Assembly: GCF_009696175.1 (NCBI RefSeq)
Contig: NZ_VUMM01000009.1
Location: 1 to 61,719 of the forward strand
Source of the DNA: Floccifex porci
GTDB lineage: Bacteria; Bacillota_I; Bacilli_A; Erysipelotrichales; Erysipelotrichaceae
DNA: 61,719 bases
Reading direction: 5' to 3'
The translations under genes and the position numbers were made by a program. The notes below the pieces were generated by a model. It saw only the letters and a list, made by a program, of their open reading frames with translations. It did no database searches and was not told the DNA's origin. Positions within the stretch are counted from its first letter, which is position 1, and the number at the start of each line of letters is the position of its first letter. This document shows, one piece after another, positions 27,022 through 35,949 of the stretch.

Positions 27022-27691
27022 ACTGAATGTGAATGGACAGATGGTAGAAGCCATTTATAGAGAAGAAGACATTGAAACAATATTTAAACCTCTTTTAGAA
27101 AGATGGTATAAAATGTATCAGGCAAAGAAGAAGCGAATCATTGTTGGTTTAGCAGCCTGTCCAGGAAGTGGAAAAAGCACTTTATCTTTATTTCTTGAAA
27201 CTTTATTTTGTGCTTTATATAAAGATGTTTCTTTTCAAAGTATAGGTATGGATGGATTTCATTATACAAATCAGGCATTAAAAGAAAAACAGCTTCTAAA
27301 TGAAAAAGGAAGTCCCAATACATTTGATGTCTATAAATTAAAGGAATATATCATTAAGACGAAAAAGGAAGATTGTTTCTGGCCAGTGTATTCACGGATC
27401 GTTCATGAACCAGTTGAAAATGAAGTTTTTATTCAAAGTGATATTGTTTTAATTGAAGGAAACTATTTATTATCTGAAGAAAGTCCATGGAATGAAATTG
27501 GTATGGAACTGGATGATACCGTTTTTATGTATGTGGATAAAGAAATATTAAAGGAAAGACTGATTCAAAGAAAAAGCCTTTCCATTGGATATGAAAAAGC
27601 CTGTTTGTTTTATGAAAATTCAGATTCTAAAAATATAGATTATGTATTGAATACAAAAAGAAAAGCCAATGTAGAATTTACAGTAAAATAG
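27005..27691 (+). CDS. P-loop kinase of the uridine kinase/PanK-like family
   Basis: 228 residues. Walker A is AACPGSGKSTLS near 52-60, followed by IGMDGFHYTN and GSPNTFDVY, and later VLIEGNYLL. This layout is shared with uridine kinase, pantothenate kinase and a group of sugar or nucleoside kinases often found beside sugar-import genes in Firmicutes. It overlaps the end of the LevR-type gene by 17 bases and shares a two-way terminator with the MATE gene. The substrate is not clear; a carbohydrate is suggested by context only. Confidence 0.65.
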   Translation: MKTMNKLNVNGQMVEAIYREEDIETIFKPLLERWYKMYQAKKKRIIVGLAACPGSGKSTLSLFLETLFCALYKDVSFQSIGMDGFHYTNQALKEKQLLNEKGSPNTFDVYKLKEYIIKTKKEDCFWPVYSRIVHEPVENEVFIQSDIVLIEGNYLLSEESPWNEIGMELDDTVFMYVDKEILKERLIQRKSLSIGYEKACLFYENSDSKNIDYVLNTKRKANVEFTVK

Positions 27692-27709
27692 CCGGAAGGC
27701 TATTTTACT
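27682..27709. terminator. Two-way terminator between kinase and MATE genes
   Basis: AGTAAAATAGCC (27682-27693), loop GGAA, GGCTATTTTACT (27698-27709): a 12-base perfect stem. Both stop codons overlap it, so one hairpin serves the two converging genes. Confidence 0.8.
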
Positions 27710-29088
27710 ATATTCTGCACCCATATATTACTTTTTACTAAAAAATAACCTACGAAGGCTTTGATCGCATCGATAAATGTAATGAGAACGATCAGTGTAT
27801 GAATGGAAAAAGAAGTATATCTTGTGAGTATGAAGGCAAATGGAATAACTATGATCCATGTATAGCCACTGTCAAATAAAAAAGTAATACCGATTTTTCC
27901 TCCACTTCGTAATATAAAATAAGAAGAATTGGCATAGCTCCACAAGGGCATAGCCAGAGCATTGATCAGAATAAAATAAGTAGCCAGAGATTGTATAGAA
28001 ACACTTGTCTGATAGATTTTTGGAAAGGCAATGCCAATGGGAATCATACAGATGGCAACCAGTGTGGTCACCATACACACAAAAGGCATCAGCTTCTTTA
28101 CATCCTCTTTGGCCTGATCAAACTGACTGGCTCCTAATCTGGTACCTGTCATAATTCCTATAGCTGAACCAAACTGAATATAGACCACGCCAAATAAATT
28201 GGTCAGAGTACTGGCAATGTTTCTGGCAGCTATAACATCCAGTCCTTTTACACTGTAACACTGGGCAATGGTAGACATTCCCAGAGACCATAAAAATTCA
28301 TTGACCAGTAAAGGAAGACTTTTTAATAAAATCTGTTTGGCTAAAGAAGCGGGAATATCAAATACATTGGCATAAGCATGGACTAAATAAGGATTCTTAT
28401 TTAAATGCGTGTGAGCCCAGAAAATCATGACAAAAGCTTCAATGATTTTTGCGATTACAGTAGCTATGGCTGCTCCTTTGACTCCCATAGCCGGAAATCC
28501 AAATTTACCAAAGATCAAAGCATAATCTAAGACTAAATTAAATCCAATAGCAGATAAAGCTGCATACATTGGGATTTTTGTTTCTTTACATTCCCGAATA
28601 GCTGAACAGTAGACTTGTCCAATTCCAAATGGAATTAAAGAATACACTATGATAGAACAGTAATCTTTTCCATACTGCAGTGTCTGTAAAATGACTTCCT
28701 GTGAATCTTTTTCAGATAAAAATAAAGAAATCAGCTGCGTATCAAACAATTGAAAAATAAAAAAACCAGTTAGAATGATAAGAGAAGCAAACAACAGTCG
28801 AAAACGAAATGTATATTTCTGTCCTTGTGCATTTCTTTGTCCAAAAAACTGGCATCCAAAAATACTGGCACCGGATACCGAGCCGAAAATTGTGATATTA
28901 AAGACAAAAATAAACTGATTGACGATGGAAACCCCACTCATCTGCATCGTTCCAATCTGTCCTACCATAACATTGTCTAACATACTGACAAAATTTGTGA
29001 TCATATTCTGAAGGATCATTGGGATGGCAATGGCCAAAGCGTGCAGATAAAAGTCACGGGTTCCTATATATTGTTTGATTCGGTTCAT
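27700..29088 (-). CDS. MATE-family efflux transporter
   Basis: A 462-residue protein with about 12 membrane segments. It has the MATE opening (ALAIAIPMILQNMITNFVSMLDN, in pieces) and the paired repeat in the second half (SLPLLVNEFLWSLGMS). MATE carriers export drugs or metabolites in exchange for Na or H. The start at 29088 has GAGGAGGTG upstream; a GTG at 29097 would lie inside that site. It is divergent from the PTS operon. Confidence 0.85.
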   Translation of the reverse strand: MNRIKQYIGTRDFYLHALAIAIPMILQNMITNFVSMLDNVMVGQIGTMQMSGVSIVNQFIFVFNITIFGSVSGASIFGCQFFGQRNAQGQKYTFRFRLLFASLIILTGFFIFQLFDTQLISLFLSEKDSQEVILQTLQYGKDYCSIIVYSLIPFGIGQVYCSAIRECKETKIPMYAALSAIGFNLVLDYALIFGKFGFPAMGVKGAAIATVIAKIIEAFVMIFWAHTHLNKNPYLVHAYANVFDIPASLAKQILLKSLPLLVNEFLWSLGMSTIAQCYSVKGLDVIAARNIASTLTNLFGVVYIQFGSAIGIMTGTRLGASQFDQAKEDVKKLMPFVCMVTTLVAICMIPIGIAFPKIYQTSVSIQSLATYFILINALAMPLWSYANSSYFILRSGGKIGITFLFDSGYTWIIVIPFAFILTRYTSFSIHTLIVLITFIDAIKAFVGYFLVKSNIWVQNIVK

Positions 29089-29113
29089 ATAGTTCACCTC
29101 CTCAAGTTCATAT

Positions 29114-29123
29114 ATGATATCAT
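29114..29123. promoter_or_regulatory. Palindrome upstream of the sigma-54 promoter
   Basis: ATGATATCAT is a ten-base palindrome 33 bases ahead of the -24 element, in the 67-base gap between the MATE start and the promoter. It is a possible binding site for the LevR-type activator, but no second copy is seen. Confidence 0.3.
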
Positions 29124-29155
29124 TTTATATTAAAAATTTAAACACCGACACTAAT

Positions 29156-29171
29156 TGGCATGAAATTTGCT
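29156..29171 (+). promoter_or_regulatory. Sigma-54 promoter of the mannose-family PTS operon
   Basis: TGGCATGAAATTTGCT matches the -24/-12 consensus TGGCAC-N5-TTGCW, with GG at 29157-29158 and GC at 29169-29170, exactly 10 bases between them. It lies 33 bases ahead of the EIIB start. No sigma-70 promoter is evident there. Control by the LevR-type activator encoded at 24295-27021 is the natural reading. Confidence 0.88.
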
Positions 29172-29204
29172 ATATAAAGGCGAAGTGAGAAAGGAGAGAA
29201 GAAA

Positions 29205-29690
29205 ATGAGTATTGTTTTAGGTAGAATTGACTATCGTTTACTGCATGGAATTGTAGCCACTATGTGGGCTCCTCAGTCTGGGGCACAGCGTGTTATGGTA
29301 ATTGATGATAAAGTAGCTAATGATCCAGTTATCAAAGAAAGCATGCGATTGGGAAAACCAGCTGGGATGGCTTGTTCCATTATTACACTGGAAACCGCTA
29401 TTAAAAATTTTAAAGCTGGAAAATACGATGGCCATAAAGTGTTTGTGGTTTGTGAAAAACCAGAAACAATGCTTGCACTGGAAGAAGAAGCTGGACAGAA
29501 AATTCCTAGAATTGTAGTAGGAATCACAAGAGACAATAAAACACAGGGAACTCCAGTGAGTTCACGTGCCAGTATTATGGATTCACAGAAAGCAACATAT
29601 AAAAAACTAATTGAAAATGGTACACAGGTGGATGTTCAATTCACAACAACAGATAAAGCTGAGCCATTACAATCAAAAATCAGCTTATAA
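29205..29690 (+). CDS. PTS mannose-family EIIB component
   Basis: A 161-residue EIIB. The phosphorylated histidine lies in RIDYRLLHGIV (His15), and the fold is of the mannose/fructose/sorbose class. It passes phosphate from EIIA to the incoming sugar. AAGGAGAG precedes the ATG. It is the first gene after the sigma-54 promoter, with IIC and IID directly behind. The sugar cannot be told from sequence by eye. Confidence 0.9.
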   Translation: MSIVLGRIDYRLLHGIVATMWAPQSGAQRVMVIDDKVANDPVIKESMRLGKPAGMACSIITLETAIKNFKAGKYDGHKVFVVCEKPETMLALEEEAGQKIPRIVVGITRDNKTQGTPVSSRASIMDSQKATYKKLIENGTQVDVQFTTTDKAEPLQSKISL

Positions 29691-29710
29691 AAGAAGAGGA
29701 GAAGAAAAAA

Positions 29711-30490
29711 ATGACTGTCATTCAAATTGTTTTGATCACTTTGATTGCGTATTGGAAAATGACGGACACAGTTACATTGCAGTTATTCGCATTTAATACC
29801 ATTGTATGTGGCTGGTTAGTCGGTTTAGTTATGGGAGATCCTGCTACAGGATTGTATATTGGTGCAACAATGCAGCTGATGTCTATGGGTGTTGTTGCCG
29901 TTGGTGGTTCATCTATGCCAGATTATCCAGTGGCTGCCATTATTGCCACTGCCATTGCCTGCTCCACAGGAAGAGGAATGGAAGCTGGATTGGCAATTGG
30001 TATCCCAGTTGCGATGTTAGGGGTTAACTTTGACGTTATCTATAAAATCTTCAATGGTTTCTTAATGCATAAAGAAATGTCACTGATCGAAAATGGAAAA
30101 TTTGCTTCCTTCTTACGTTTAGTAAAAGTTTCTCCAGTTTTCTACGGATTGTGTTCTGCATTACCAGTATTCTTATGTGTTGCTGTTGGTCCAACAGTTG
30201 TAAATGCAGTGTTAGACTTCATGCCAGCATGGTTTACAACAGGCTTATCAATTGCTGGTGGAGTTCTTCCTGGTGTCGGGATGGCAATGTTGTTAATGTA
30301 TATGCCATTAAGCAAATACTGGTCATTCCTGATTATTGGATTTGTATTAACAGCTTATTTAGGTGTTCCTGTATTAGGTGTTGGTGCGGTAGGTTTAGCT
30401 GCTGCTTATGAAGTATATAAGAAAGAAATGAGAGCGGCAACAGCTCCAGCTGGTGCAGTTTCTTCTTTAGGAGATTTAGAAGATGAGTAA
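29711..30490 (+). CDS. PTS mannose-family EIIC component
   Basis: A 259-residue membrane protein with about seven hydrophobic segments. It opens MTVIQIVLITLIAYWKM and carries the glycine-rich LVMGDPATGLYIGATMQLM stretch typical of the Man class. With IID it forms the sugar channel. GAGGAG precedes the ATG. Its end overlaps IID by eight bases. Confidence 0.9.
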   Translation: MTVIQIVLITLIAYWKMTDTVTLQLFAFNTIVCGWLVGLVMGDPATGLYIGATMQLMSMGVVAVGGSSMPDYPVAAIIATAIACSTGRGMEAGLAIGIPVAMLGVNFDVIYKIFNGFLMHKEMSLIENGKFASFLRLVKVSPVFYGLCSALPVFLCVAVGPTVVNAVLDFMPAWFTTGLSIAGGVLPGVGMAMLLMYMPLSKYWSFLIIGFVLTAYLGVPVLGVGAVGLAAAYEVYKKEMRAATAPAGAVSSLGDLEDE

Positions 30491-31283
30491 AGAAAAAATA
30501 TTGACAAAAAAAGATTGTCGCCAGGCGGCAAGACGCTGGCTGATCGGTATTTCAACGTTCAACTATGAAACACAATTGGCACCTTCTTATGCCTTCTCTG
30601 TCTATCCATTGTTACGTAAAATGTATCCAGATGATGAAGATTTCAAAGCATCTTTATTAAACGCAATGAAATATTATAATACAATGCCTTGGATCTCTCC
30701 ATTTGTAATGGGAGCGGCTTTAGGTATCGAAGATGAAGGTGGAGTGGATTCACTGGAAGCGGTCAATAACTTTAAAGTTGGTATCATGGGTCCTTTAGCA
30801 GGTATCGGTGATACAATTGGCTGGGCTATGATTCCTACAATCTTCGGATCGATTGCTGCCAGCATGGGTATGCAGGGAAATCCATTGGGAATCTTCTTAT
30901 GGGCTGCCTTTACATTTGCTTTCTTAGCAGTTCGTATCCTTGAAGTGGAATGGGGATACAACATGGGTATTAACGTTGTCACAAAATTAGGAAAGCAGAT
31001 TACAGTCTTCACAGAAGCCTGTTCTGTACTTGGTTTAACAGTTGTTGGTGCTTTAATTGCTTCTGTTGTCAATTTAAAAACAGGTCTTACTTTCACAAAT
31101 GGTGACGTTGTGATGGAAGTACAGGGACTGATCGATGGTGTTATGCCACGTTTACTTCCAGTTGTTGCGGTAGGACTGATGTATTTCTTTATGAATAAAA
31201 AGAAAGTAAAGATGACTCATATGATTCTGATCATCATCGTTCTTTCTTGGATCGGTGCTGCAACAGGTATCTTTACGGCTTAG
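30483..31283 (+). CDS. PTS mannose-family EIID component
   Basis: A 266-residue EIID: soluble N-terminal part with the conserved FNYETQ motif, GIMGPLAGIGDTIGWAMIPTI in the middle (in pieces) and C-terminal membrane segments. EIID exists only in the Man class and partners IIC in the membrane. An attenuator-like hairpin follows before the EIIA gene. Confidence 0.92.
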   Translation: MSKEKILTKKDCRQAARRWLIGISTFNYETQLAPSYAFSVYPLLRKMYPDDEDFKASLLNAMKYYNTMPWISPFVMGAALGIEDEGGVDSLEAVNNFKVGIMGPLAGIGDTIGWAMIPTIFGSIAASMGMQGNPLGIFLWAAFTFAFLAVRILEVEWGYNMGINVVTKLGKQITVFTEACSVLGLTVVGALIASVVNLKTGLTFTNGDVVMEVQGLIDGVMPRLLPVVAVGLMYFFMNKKKVKMTHMILIIIVLSWIGAATGIFTA

Positions 31284-31293
31284 AAAAGTGTAC

Positions 31294-31328
31294 AGCTAAA
31301 GAAGTCCCAGGCTTCTTTAGCTCTTTGT
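31294..31328 (+). terminator. Internal hairpin between EIID and EIIA genes
   Basis: AGCTAAAGAAG (31294-31304) and CTTCTTTAGCT (31312-31322) form an 11-base perfect stem followed by CTTTGTTT, an imperfect T-run. It probably lowers, rather than ends, transcription into the downstream genes. A weak TATGAT at 31330 could restart it. Confidence 0.6.
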
Positions 31329-31362
31329 TTATGATAAAATAGAACTGAAATGGAGAATTGTT

Positions 31363-31776
31363 ATGAGAAGATTTATTTTTGCATCCCATCATAAATTGGC
31401 ATATGGACTAAAAGACACCGTTAATTTTTTAACAAATTCGACAAAAGACATTTATGATATCAATGCATATCTGGATGATGGAGAAAACATTGATGAAATT
31501 GTTCCTCAATTGTTTCAATCCTTTGAACCAGAAGATGAAGTGATTGTCTTAACGGATATGATGGGAGGAAGCGTTTATCAGAAGTTCTATCCTTATATGA
31601 ATGATAAAGTCCATGTTCTTTGCGGTATGAATCTGCCGATGGCTTTATCTTTTATCTTAGCCAGTGAAGATATACCTTTTACCAGTGATTCGATACAATC
31701 CATCTTAAACGATTGTAAAAATCAGATGGTTTATGTAAATAATTTTAGTGTTCAGGTCGATGAAGACGATGAATAG
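31363..31776 (+). CDS. PTS mannose-family EIIA component
   Basis: A 137-residue EIIA. The active histidine lies in FASHHKLAYGL near residue 10, and VIVLTDMMGGSVYQ is the class signature. It takes phosphate from HPr. GGAG lies eight bases before the ATG. Placing EIIA after a hairpin could set its level below that of the membrane parts. Confidence 0.85.
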   Translation: MRRFIFASHHKLAYGLKDTVNFLTNSTKDIYDINAYLDDGENIDEIVPQLFQSFEPEDEVIVLTDMMGGSVYQKFYPYMNDKVHVLCGMNLPMALSFILASEDIPFTSDSIQSILNDCKNQMVYVNNFSVQVDEDDE

Positions 31777-31787
31777 GAGTGTTGAAT

Positions 31788-32648
31788 ATGAAAATCAGTA
31801 AAATGATTGAAAATATAAAGAAGTATCATAAAGGATATGGAACCATTGATGATTCTACATCCAGAGATCAGATTCTGTTTGGAAATCCTGATCAGGAATG
31901 TACTGGAATTGTGACAACATGCTGGGCCAGTGTGGATGTCATTCGCTTTGCGATTGAAAAAGGAGCCAATTTCATCATTTGTCATGAAGCTTTGTTCTGG
32001 AATCATGGAGATCATACAGACTGGTTAGAAGAATCTAAAAATTCTGTCTATTTGGAAAAGAAACAGCTGATGGAAGAAAACAATATTTGTGTCTGGAGAA
32101 ATCATGATTATATTCATTCTGGAATTCCATACAATGGAGATTATACCGATGGAATCTTTATTGGTCTGGCAAATAAAATGGGATGGGATCATTTAATTGA
32201 CAATCCAATCAATACTTTTGATGATTCTTTAGTCTGTTCAACCGCATATGAATTTGATTCACAGATCGATGCACAGGATCTTGCTAAACAGCTGGTGGAT
32301 ACATGTCAGTTAAATGGAATCAAATTAATGGGAAATGAACAGACAAAAATAAAAAAAGCAGCGGTTCTGTTCCATGTATTTGGAGATGCGAAACAGGCGA
32401 TAATGGATACAGAAAAAAGTGATATCGATTGTCTTTTGACAATGGAACTGATTGATTTTACGTATGCAGAATACATTCGAGATTCAGGATGTTTAAACCG
32501 CAATCGTGTAGCCTTAGGAATGGGACATTTCAATCTGGAAGAACCAGGAATGGAATATATGCTGACTTATCTCAAAGATGCCTGCCAGTGTGATGTACCT
32601 TGCTGGTTTAAACAATCGGGAGATAACTATAAATATATAGTGAAATAA
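31788..32648 (+). CDS. NIF3-like dinuclear-metal protein
   Basis: A 286-residue protein of the NIF3/DUF34 type: TGIVTTCWASVDVIRFAIEKGANFIICHEALFW (in pieces) gives the first metal-binding His, and LGMGHFNLEEPGMEYM near the end gives the second cluster. Family members hold two metal ions, and their reaction is unsettled. The ATG at 31788 is preferred because TAGGAG lies eight bases upstream. It lies within the PTS operon. Confidence 0.7.
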   Translation: MKISKMIENIKKYHKGYGTIDDSTSRDQILFGNPDQECTGIVTTCWASVDVIRFAIEKGANFIICHEALFWNHGDHTDWLEESKNSVYLEKKQLMEENNICVWRNHDYIHSGIPYNGDYTDGIFIGLANKMGWDHLIDNPINTFDDSLVCSTAYEFDSQIDAQDLAKQLVDTCQLNGIKLMGNEQTKIKKAAVLFHVFGDAKQAIMDTEKSDIDCLLTMELIDFTYAEYIRDSGCLNRNRVALGMGHFNLEEPGMEYMLTYLKDACQCDVPCWFKQSGDNYKYIVK

Positions 32649-32649
32649 C

Positions 32650-33417
32650 ATGAATTTATCAAATTTTAGAGATTTACACGATGTGTATCCGGTTATTAAA
32701 AAGAATCTTCTGTTTCGAAGTGATGCACCTTTACAATTTAAAAAAGAAGACTGGGATGAACTGTATCAGTTAAACATTCGGACCATTATTGATTTTCGAA
32801 GTGAACTGGAAATTAAAGAGGATGGATATATTTGTGATGATCGCTTTGTACATTATAACTGGTGCTGTTTAATGCCGGAAACAGGAATTGATGATTTTTA
32901 TTTTCCCAGACTGGTCACAAAAGCTTCCACAAAAGAAGAAATCATTCAACTGTCTTCTTTTATTCGAAATGGATATAAAGTCATTCCGTTTCAGAATAAG
33001 GCCTTTTTAAATGTATTTCAATTAATGGAAGAAACTGATGGAGCTATCTTATTTCATTGTGGATCAGGAAAAGATCGTACGGGTATCTTTTCTGCACTGA
33101 TATTAACTTTATTTGGATGTGATTTAGATACAATCTATAAAGATTATCTAATCAGTAATGAATCGGTACAGAAACATTTAATGCCCATATTATATAAATC
33201 GGATTATACCAAAGAAGTAAAAGAAACTTTATATTATGTCTGTTCGGTACATTCAGAATTATTAGAATCCACATTTGATGCCATTTTAAATCGATATTCT
33301 TCCATGGACGAATATTTTGAAAAAGAATACAATATCAATAAAGAATTATTAAAAAGAAAGTACTGCATCAATGAAAACGCAACTGATTCCAAAATTAACC
33401 CAGACACAACAATTTAA
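32650..33417 (+). CDS. Tyrosine-phosphatase-family protein
   Basis: A 255-residue protein with the CX5R active site in HCGSGKDRTG and the N-terminal NFRDL typical of the Y_phosphatase3 family (Tyr/Ser or phosphoinositide phosphatases). The nucleophile Cys and the Arg are both present, so it should be active. It begins two bases after the NIF3-like stop, without its own ribosome site, so it is probably coupled. The last 47 bases overlap rpoN. The substrate is unknown; a sugar phosphate is possible given the operon. Confidence 0.8.
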   Translation: MNLSNFRDLHDVYPVIKKNLLFRSDAPLQFKKEDWDELYQLNIRTIIDFRSELEIKEDGYICDDRFVHYNWCCLMPETGIDDFYFPRLVTKASTKEEIIQLSSFIRNGYKVIPFQNKAFLNVFQLMEETDGAILFHCGSGKDRTGIFSALILTLFGCDLDTIYKDYLISNESVQKHLMPILYKSDYTKEVKETLYYVCSVHSELLESTFDAILNRYSSMDEYFEKEYNINKELLKRKYCINENATDSKINPDTTI

Positions 33418-34563
33418 TAAAAAACAGCAGCAGTATCTGCATGTCCTTTCCTGTAATTCTATACAGTTACAGTCTTATCTAAAAGAATTGTCTATTGACA
33501 ATCCATGTATTCAGATGAAAGAAGATGGATATGATTTACTGCTGGAATATCAATACAATAAACCTGATTTAAGAGAACATATTTTAAATCGGGTTCGTTT
33601 ATTTAATGAAAAAATTGATGAAATGGTGGTTGAATATTTAATTTCCTGTCTGAATGACAATGGATATTTTGATAAACCACTGGATTCTATCCTTAAAGAA
33701 AGTAACTGGAATAAAGAGACTCTTCTTTATCATATAAATCTATTAAGACAATGTGAACCATATGGATTGTTTTCTTTTGATTTGAAACAATGTTTACAGA
33801 TACAGTGTGAACAGAGTGAAAAACCAGAAAGTGAAACGGGATACATTCTATGTTCATATCTGAATGAACTGGCTTATTCTAAATTTGATGAAATCATAGA
33901 AAAAACGGATTTAGAATATGATGAAATTATAGAAGGATTTCAGTTTATTAAAACATTAAATCCAAAACCAGGCAGTGCTTTTTCAAAAAAGAGTACCTAT
34001 TTAGTTCCTGAATGTAAAATAAGAATCATCGATGAACAGATTAAAATTGAAATGTTTAATATAGATGTAGACATTGAACTGATTGACAGTGAAGTTTTAA
34101 AAGAACAGAGAAAACAGGCTTTACTGATATTTAATGCGATGCAGAAAAGAAATATGACACTGATCCAGATTTTAAATGCGATCTGTCAGATACAGAAAGA
34201 TTTCTTTCTATATCATAAAGAATTAAAACCATGTACTTTAGAAAAGATCGCAAAGGAATGTGGACTGGCAATTTCTACTGTTTCAAGAGCAATCATGAAT
34301 AAATCTTTTGAATTTGAAAATGAATATTATCCCATCAAATATTTATTTTCTCATGGAGGAGTGTCTCAATTAAGCAAACAGTATATTCAGAATCAGATAA
34401 AAAAATCATTGATCAGGAAGATAAAAATTATCCATTCAGTGATGAAAAGATTCGAAAATATTTAGAAAAAGAAAATATCATTGTATCCAGAAGAACTATT
34501 ACAAAATATAGAGAACAGATGTTTATATTAAATTCAAGACAAAGAAAGATATGGGAGGAATAA
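33371..34563 (+). CDS. rpoN: RNA polymerase sigma-54, frameshifted before the RpoN box
   Basis: The first frame gives 364 residues: region I rich in Gln (LTQTQQFNKKQQQYLHVLS), core-binding domain, and most of the DNA-binding domain with CTLEKIAKECGLAISTVSRAI. At a run of seven A (34399-34405) the frame breaks and a stop follows. With one more A, the frame continues as QEDKNYPFSD, EKIRKYLEKENIIVS, RRTITKYRE (the RpoN box) and ends at TAA 34561. The C-terminus is thus conserved in sequence but out of frame. Without the box, promoter binding should fail. Assembly error or slippage are the likely reasons. It lies in the operon it would transcribe. Confidence 0.82.
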
Positions 34564-34564
34564 A

Positions 34565-35536
34565 ATGTTAGATCCTAGACCGATAAAATCCGATTTAAAA
34601 ACAAGATATATTAATCCAGAAAAAGAGAAACCATCAAGATGGTCATTTTTAAAGATATTAAGAGAATATAGTACTTTAAAACAATTCTATCCAGAAATCA
34701 ATCCGTATGCAGAAGTATATAAATTCAGAGACAATGTGTACTGTATTTATTACGATGGCATTCATGCAGCAGAAATGTGGTGTTATTTAATTGATGGACC
34801 TGAAAAAGCTTTACTGATCGATACAGCCTTTGGATTGGGAGATTTAAAAGGACTGATTCATAAATTAGTGGGAGATAAAGAAGTAATTGTATGTAATACC
34901 CATAGACACATTGATCATGTTTCTGGAAACAGTCATTTTGAAAAAGTGTATTGCCATTATGCCGATGCACAGGCTATTAAAGACAATCAAAGTGCACAGG
35001 TAGTTTATGATTTTGTGCACGATGAAAATGGAGAATTGTCTTATACATGGTTTGATGAAAACGATTTACCTCCATTTAGTCCATATGAAGTGATTGGTGT
35101 AGACAATCATCATTATTTTGATTTAGGACAAGGTTACATAGTGGAACTGATTCATTTACCAGGACATACTGCGGGACAATCTGGATTTTTAGATCATCAG
35201 AATGGATGTTTCTTTATCGGAGATGTAACCAGTGCTTTTGGGGGAGACGAGAAAGAACAATATCCAGAATTCTGCACTATTAATTCTTTAAGAGATGCCT
35301 TAAAAGATTTTATGCCAAGAATCGAAGAAGTATCGGGAATTTTTCCAGGACATGGAACCATCGATCTGCATCCAAAAACATTGCAGTATATCATGGATAC
35401 AGCCAATCGAATCATTGCCCATCCAGACTGGTATGATACAAAAGTAGATTTCTTTGGAACAGAAATGTATGCCAAATTTATTTACCAGCAGGGAAGTGAC
35501 TTAAAATATACAAAAGAAGCTGTCATAAAAGAGTAA
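34565..35536 (+). CDS. Metallo-beta-lactamase-fold hydrolase
   Basis: A 323-residue MBL-fold hydrolase. Metal ligands are present as HRHIDH, LPGHTAGQ, GDVT and a final FPGHG. Unlike the remnant at 12094 it is complete. The ribosome site GGGAGG lies inside the end of rpoN, and the ATG follows the rpoN stop by one base, so it belongs to the PTS operon. Substrate unknown. Confidence 0.8.
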   Translation: MLDPRPIKSDLKTRYINPEKEKPSRWSFLKILREYSTLKQFYPEINPYAEVYKFRDNVYCIYYDGIHAAEMWCYLIDGPEKALLIDTAFGLGDLKGLIHKLVGDKEVIVCNTHRHIDHVSGNSHFEKVYCHYADAQAIKDNQSAQVVYDFVHDENGELSYTWFDENDLPPFSPYEVIGVDNHHYFDLGQGYIVELIHLPGHTAGQSGFLDHQNGCFFIGDVTSAFGGDEKEQYPEFCTINSLRDALKDFMPRIEEVSGIFPGHGTIDLHPKTLQYIMDTANRIIAHPDWYDTKVDFFGTEMYAKFIYQQGSDLKYTKEAVIKE

Positions 35537-35556
35537 ACCGTTCATACGGTTTTTTC
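35535..35556 (+). terminator. Terminator of the PTS operon
   Basis: AAACCGT (35535-35541) and ACGGTTT (35546-35552) form a seven-base stem followed by T-rich sequence. Confidence 0.75.
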
Positions 35557-35608
35557 TTTTCTTTAAAATGGAAAGTGCTAAAATAAATCCATAAGGGGGA
35601 TAATTTTT

Positions 35609-35920
35609 ATGTGGATACTTTGTGGGGGATTCAGTATTCTTTTCTGTATTGTTAACTGGCTTTTGTTTCGTTTAAATCGAAGACTATCCATCTGGGCAAT
35701 GATTTCCAGTTTAACTTTTCTGATTCTGACATTATTACAGGTGATTCGAATGAATGTAGACTGGATTTATAAATCGGACTGGAGTACTTTGCAGGATGTA
35801 ATGCCAGAAATATTTCCATATCTATTATTGTTTTCAATATTATTCCATTTTTTACAGGAAATAAAAAAAATTAAAAAATTTGAGCAAATTAGATGTATTC
35901 TAATTTTAAAAAGTTTATAA
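35609..35920 (+). CDS. Small membrane protein of unknown function (103 aa)
   Basis: 103 residues with three hydrophobic stretches (about 3-18, 27-45, 68-84) and a basic tail ([12 protein letters not shown]). AAGGGGG lies ahead of the ATG. It is alone, between the PTS operon terminator and the rubrerythrin gene. No family is recognised. Confidence 0.5.
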   Translation: MWILCGGFSILFCIVNWLLFRLNRRLSIWAMISSLTFLILTLLQVIRMNVDWIYKSDWSTLQDVMPEIFPYLLLFSILFHFLQEIKKIKKFEQIRCILILKSL

Positions 35921-35929
35921 TGATAACAG
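35915..35929 (+). promoter_or_regulatory. Possible PerR-type box at the rubrerythrin promoter
   Basis: TTATAATGATAACAG matches 11 of the 14 defined positions of the PerR consensus TTATAATnATTATAA, and it contains the likely -10 box TATAAT (35916-35921). Peroxide control of rubrerythrins by PerR is common in Firmicutes. A clear -35 is not seen. Confidence 0.35.
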
Positions 35930-35949
35930 TTAAAAGGAGGAAATTTAAT

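Noticed and set aside
35893-35949. N-terminal extension of the rubrerythrin gene
   Set aside because: The AAGGAGG site lies inside it, and the family begins at [11 protein letters not shown].
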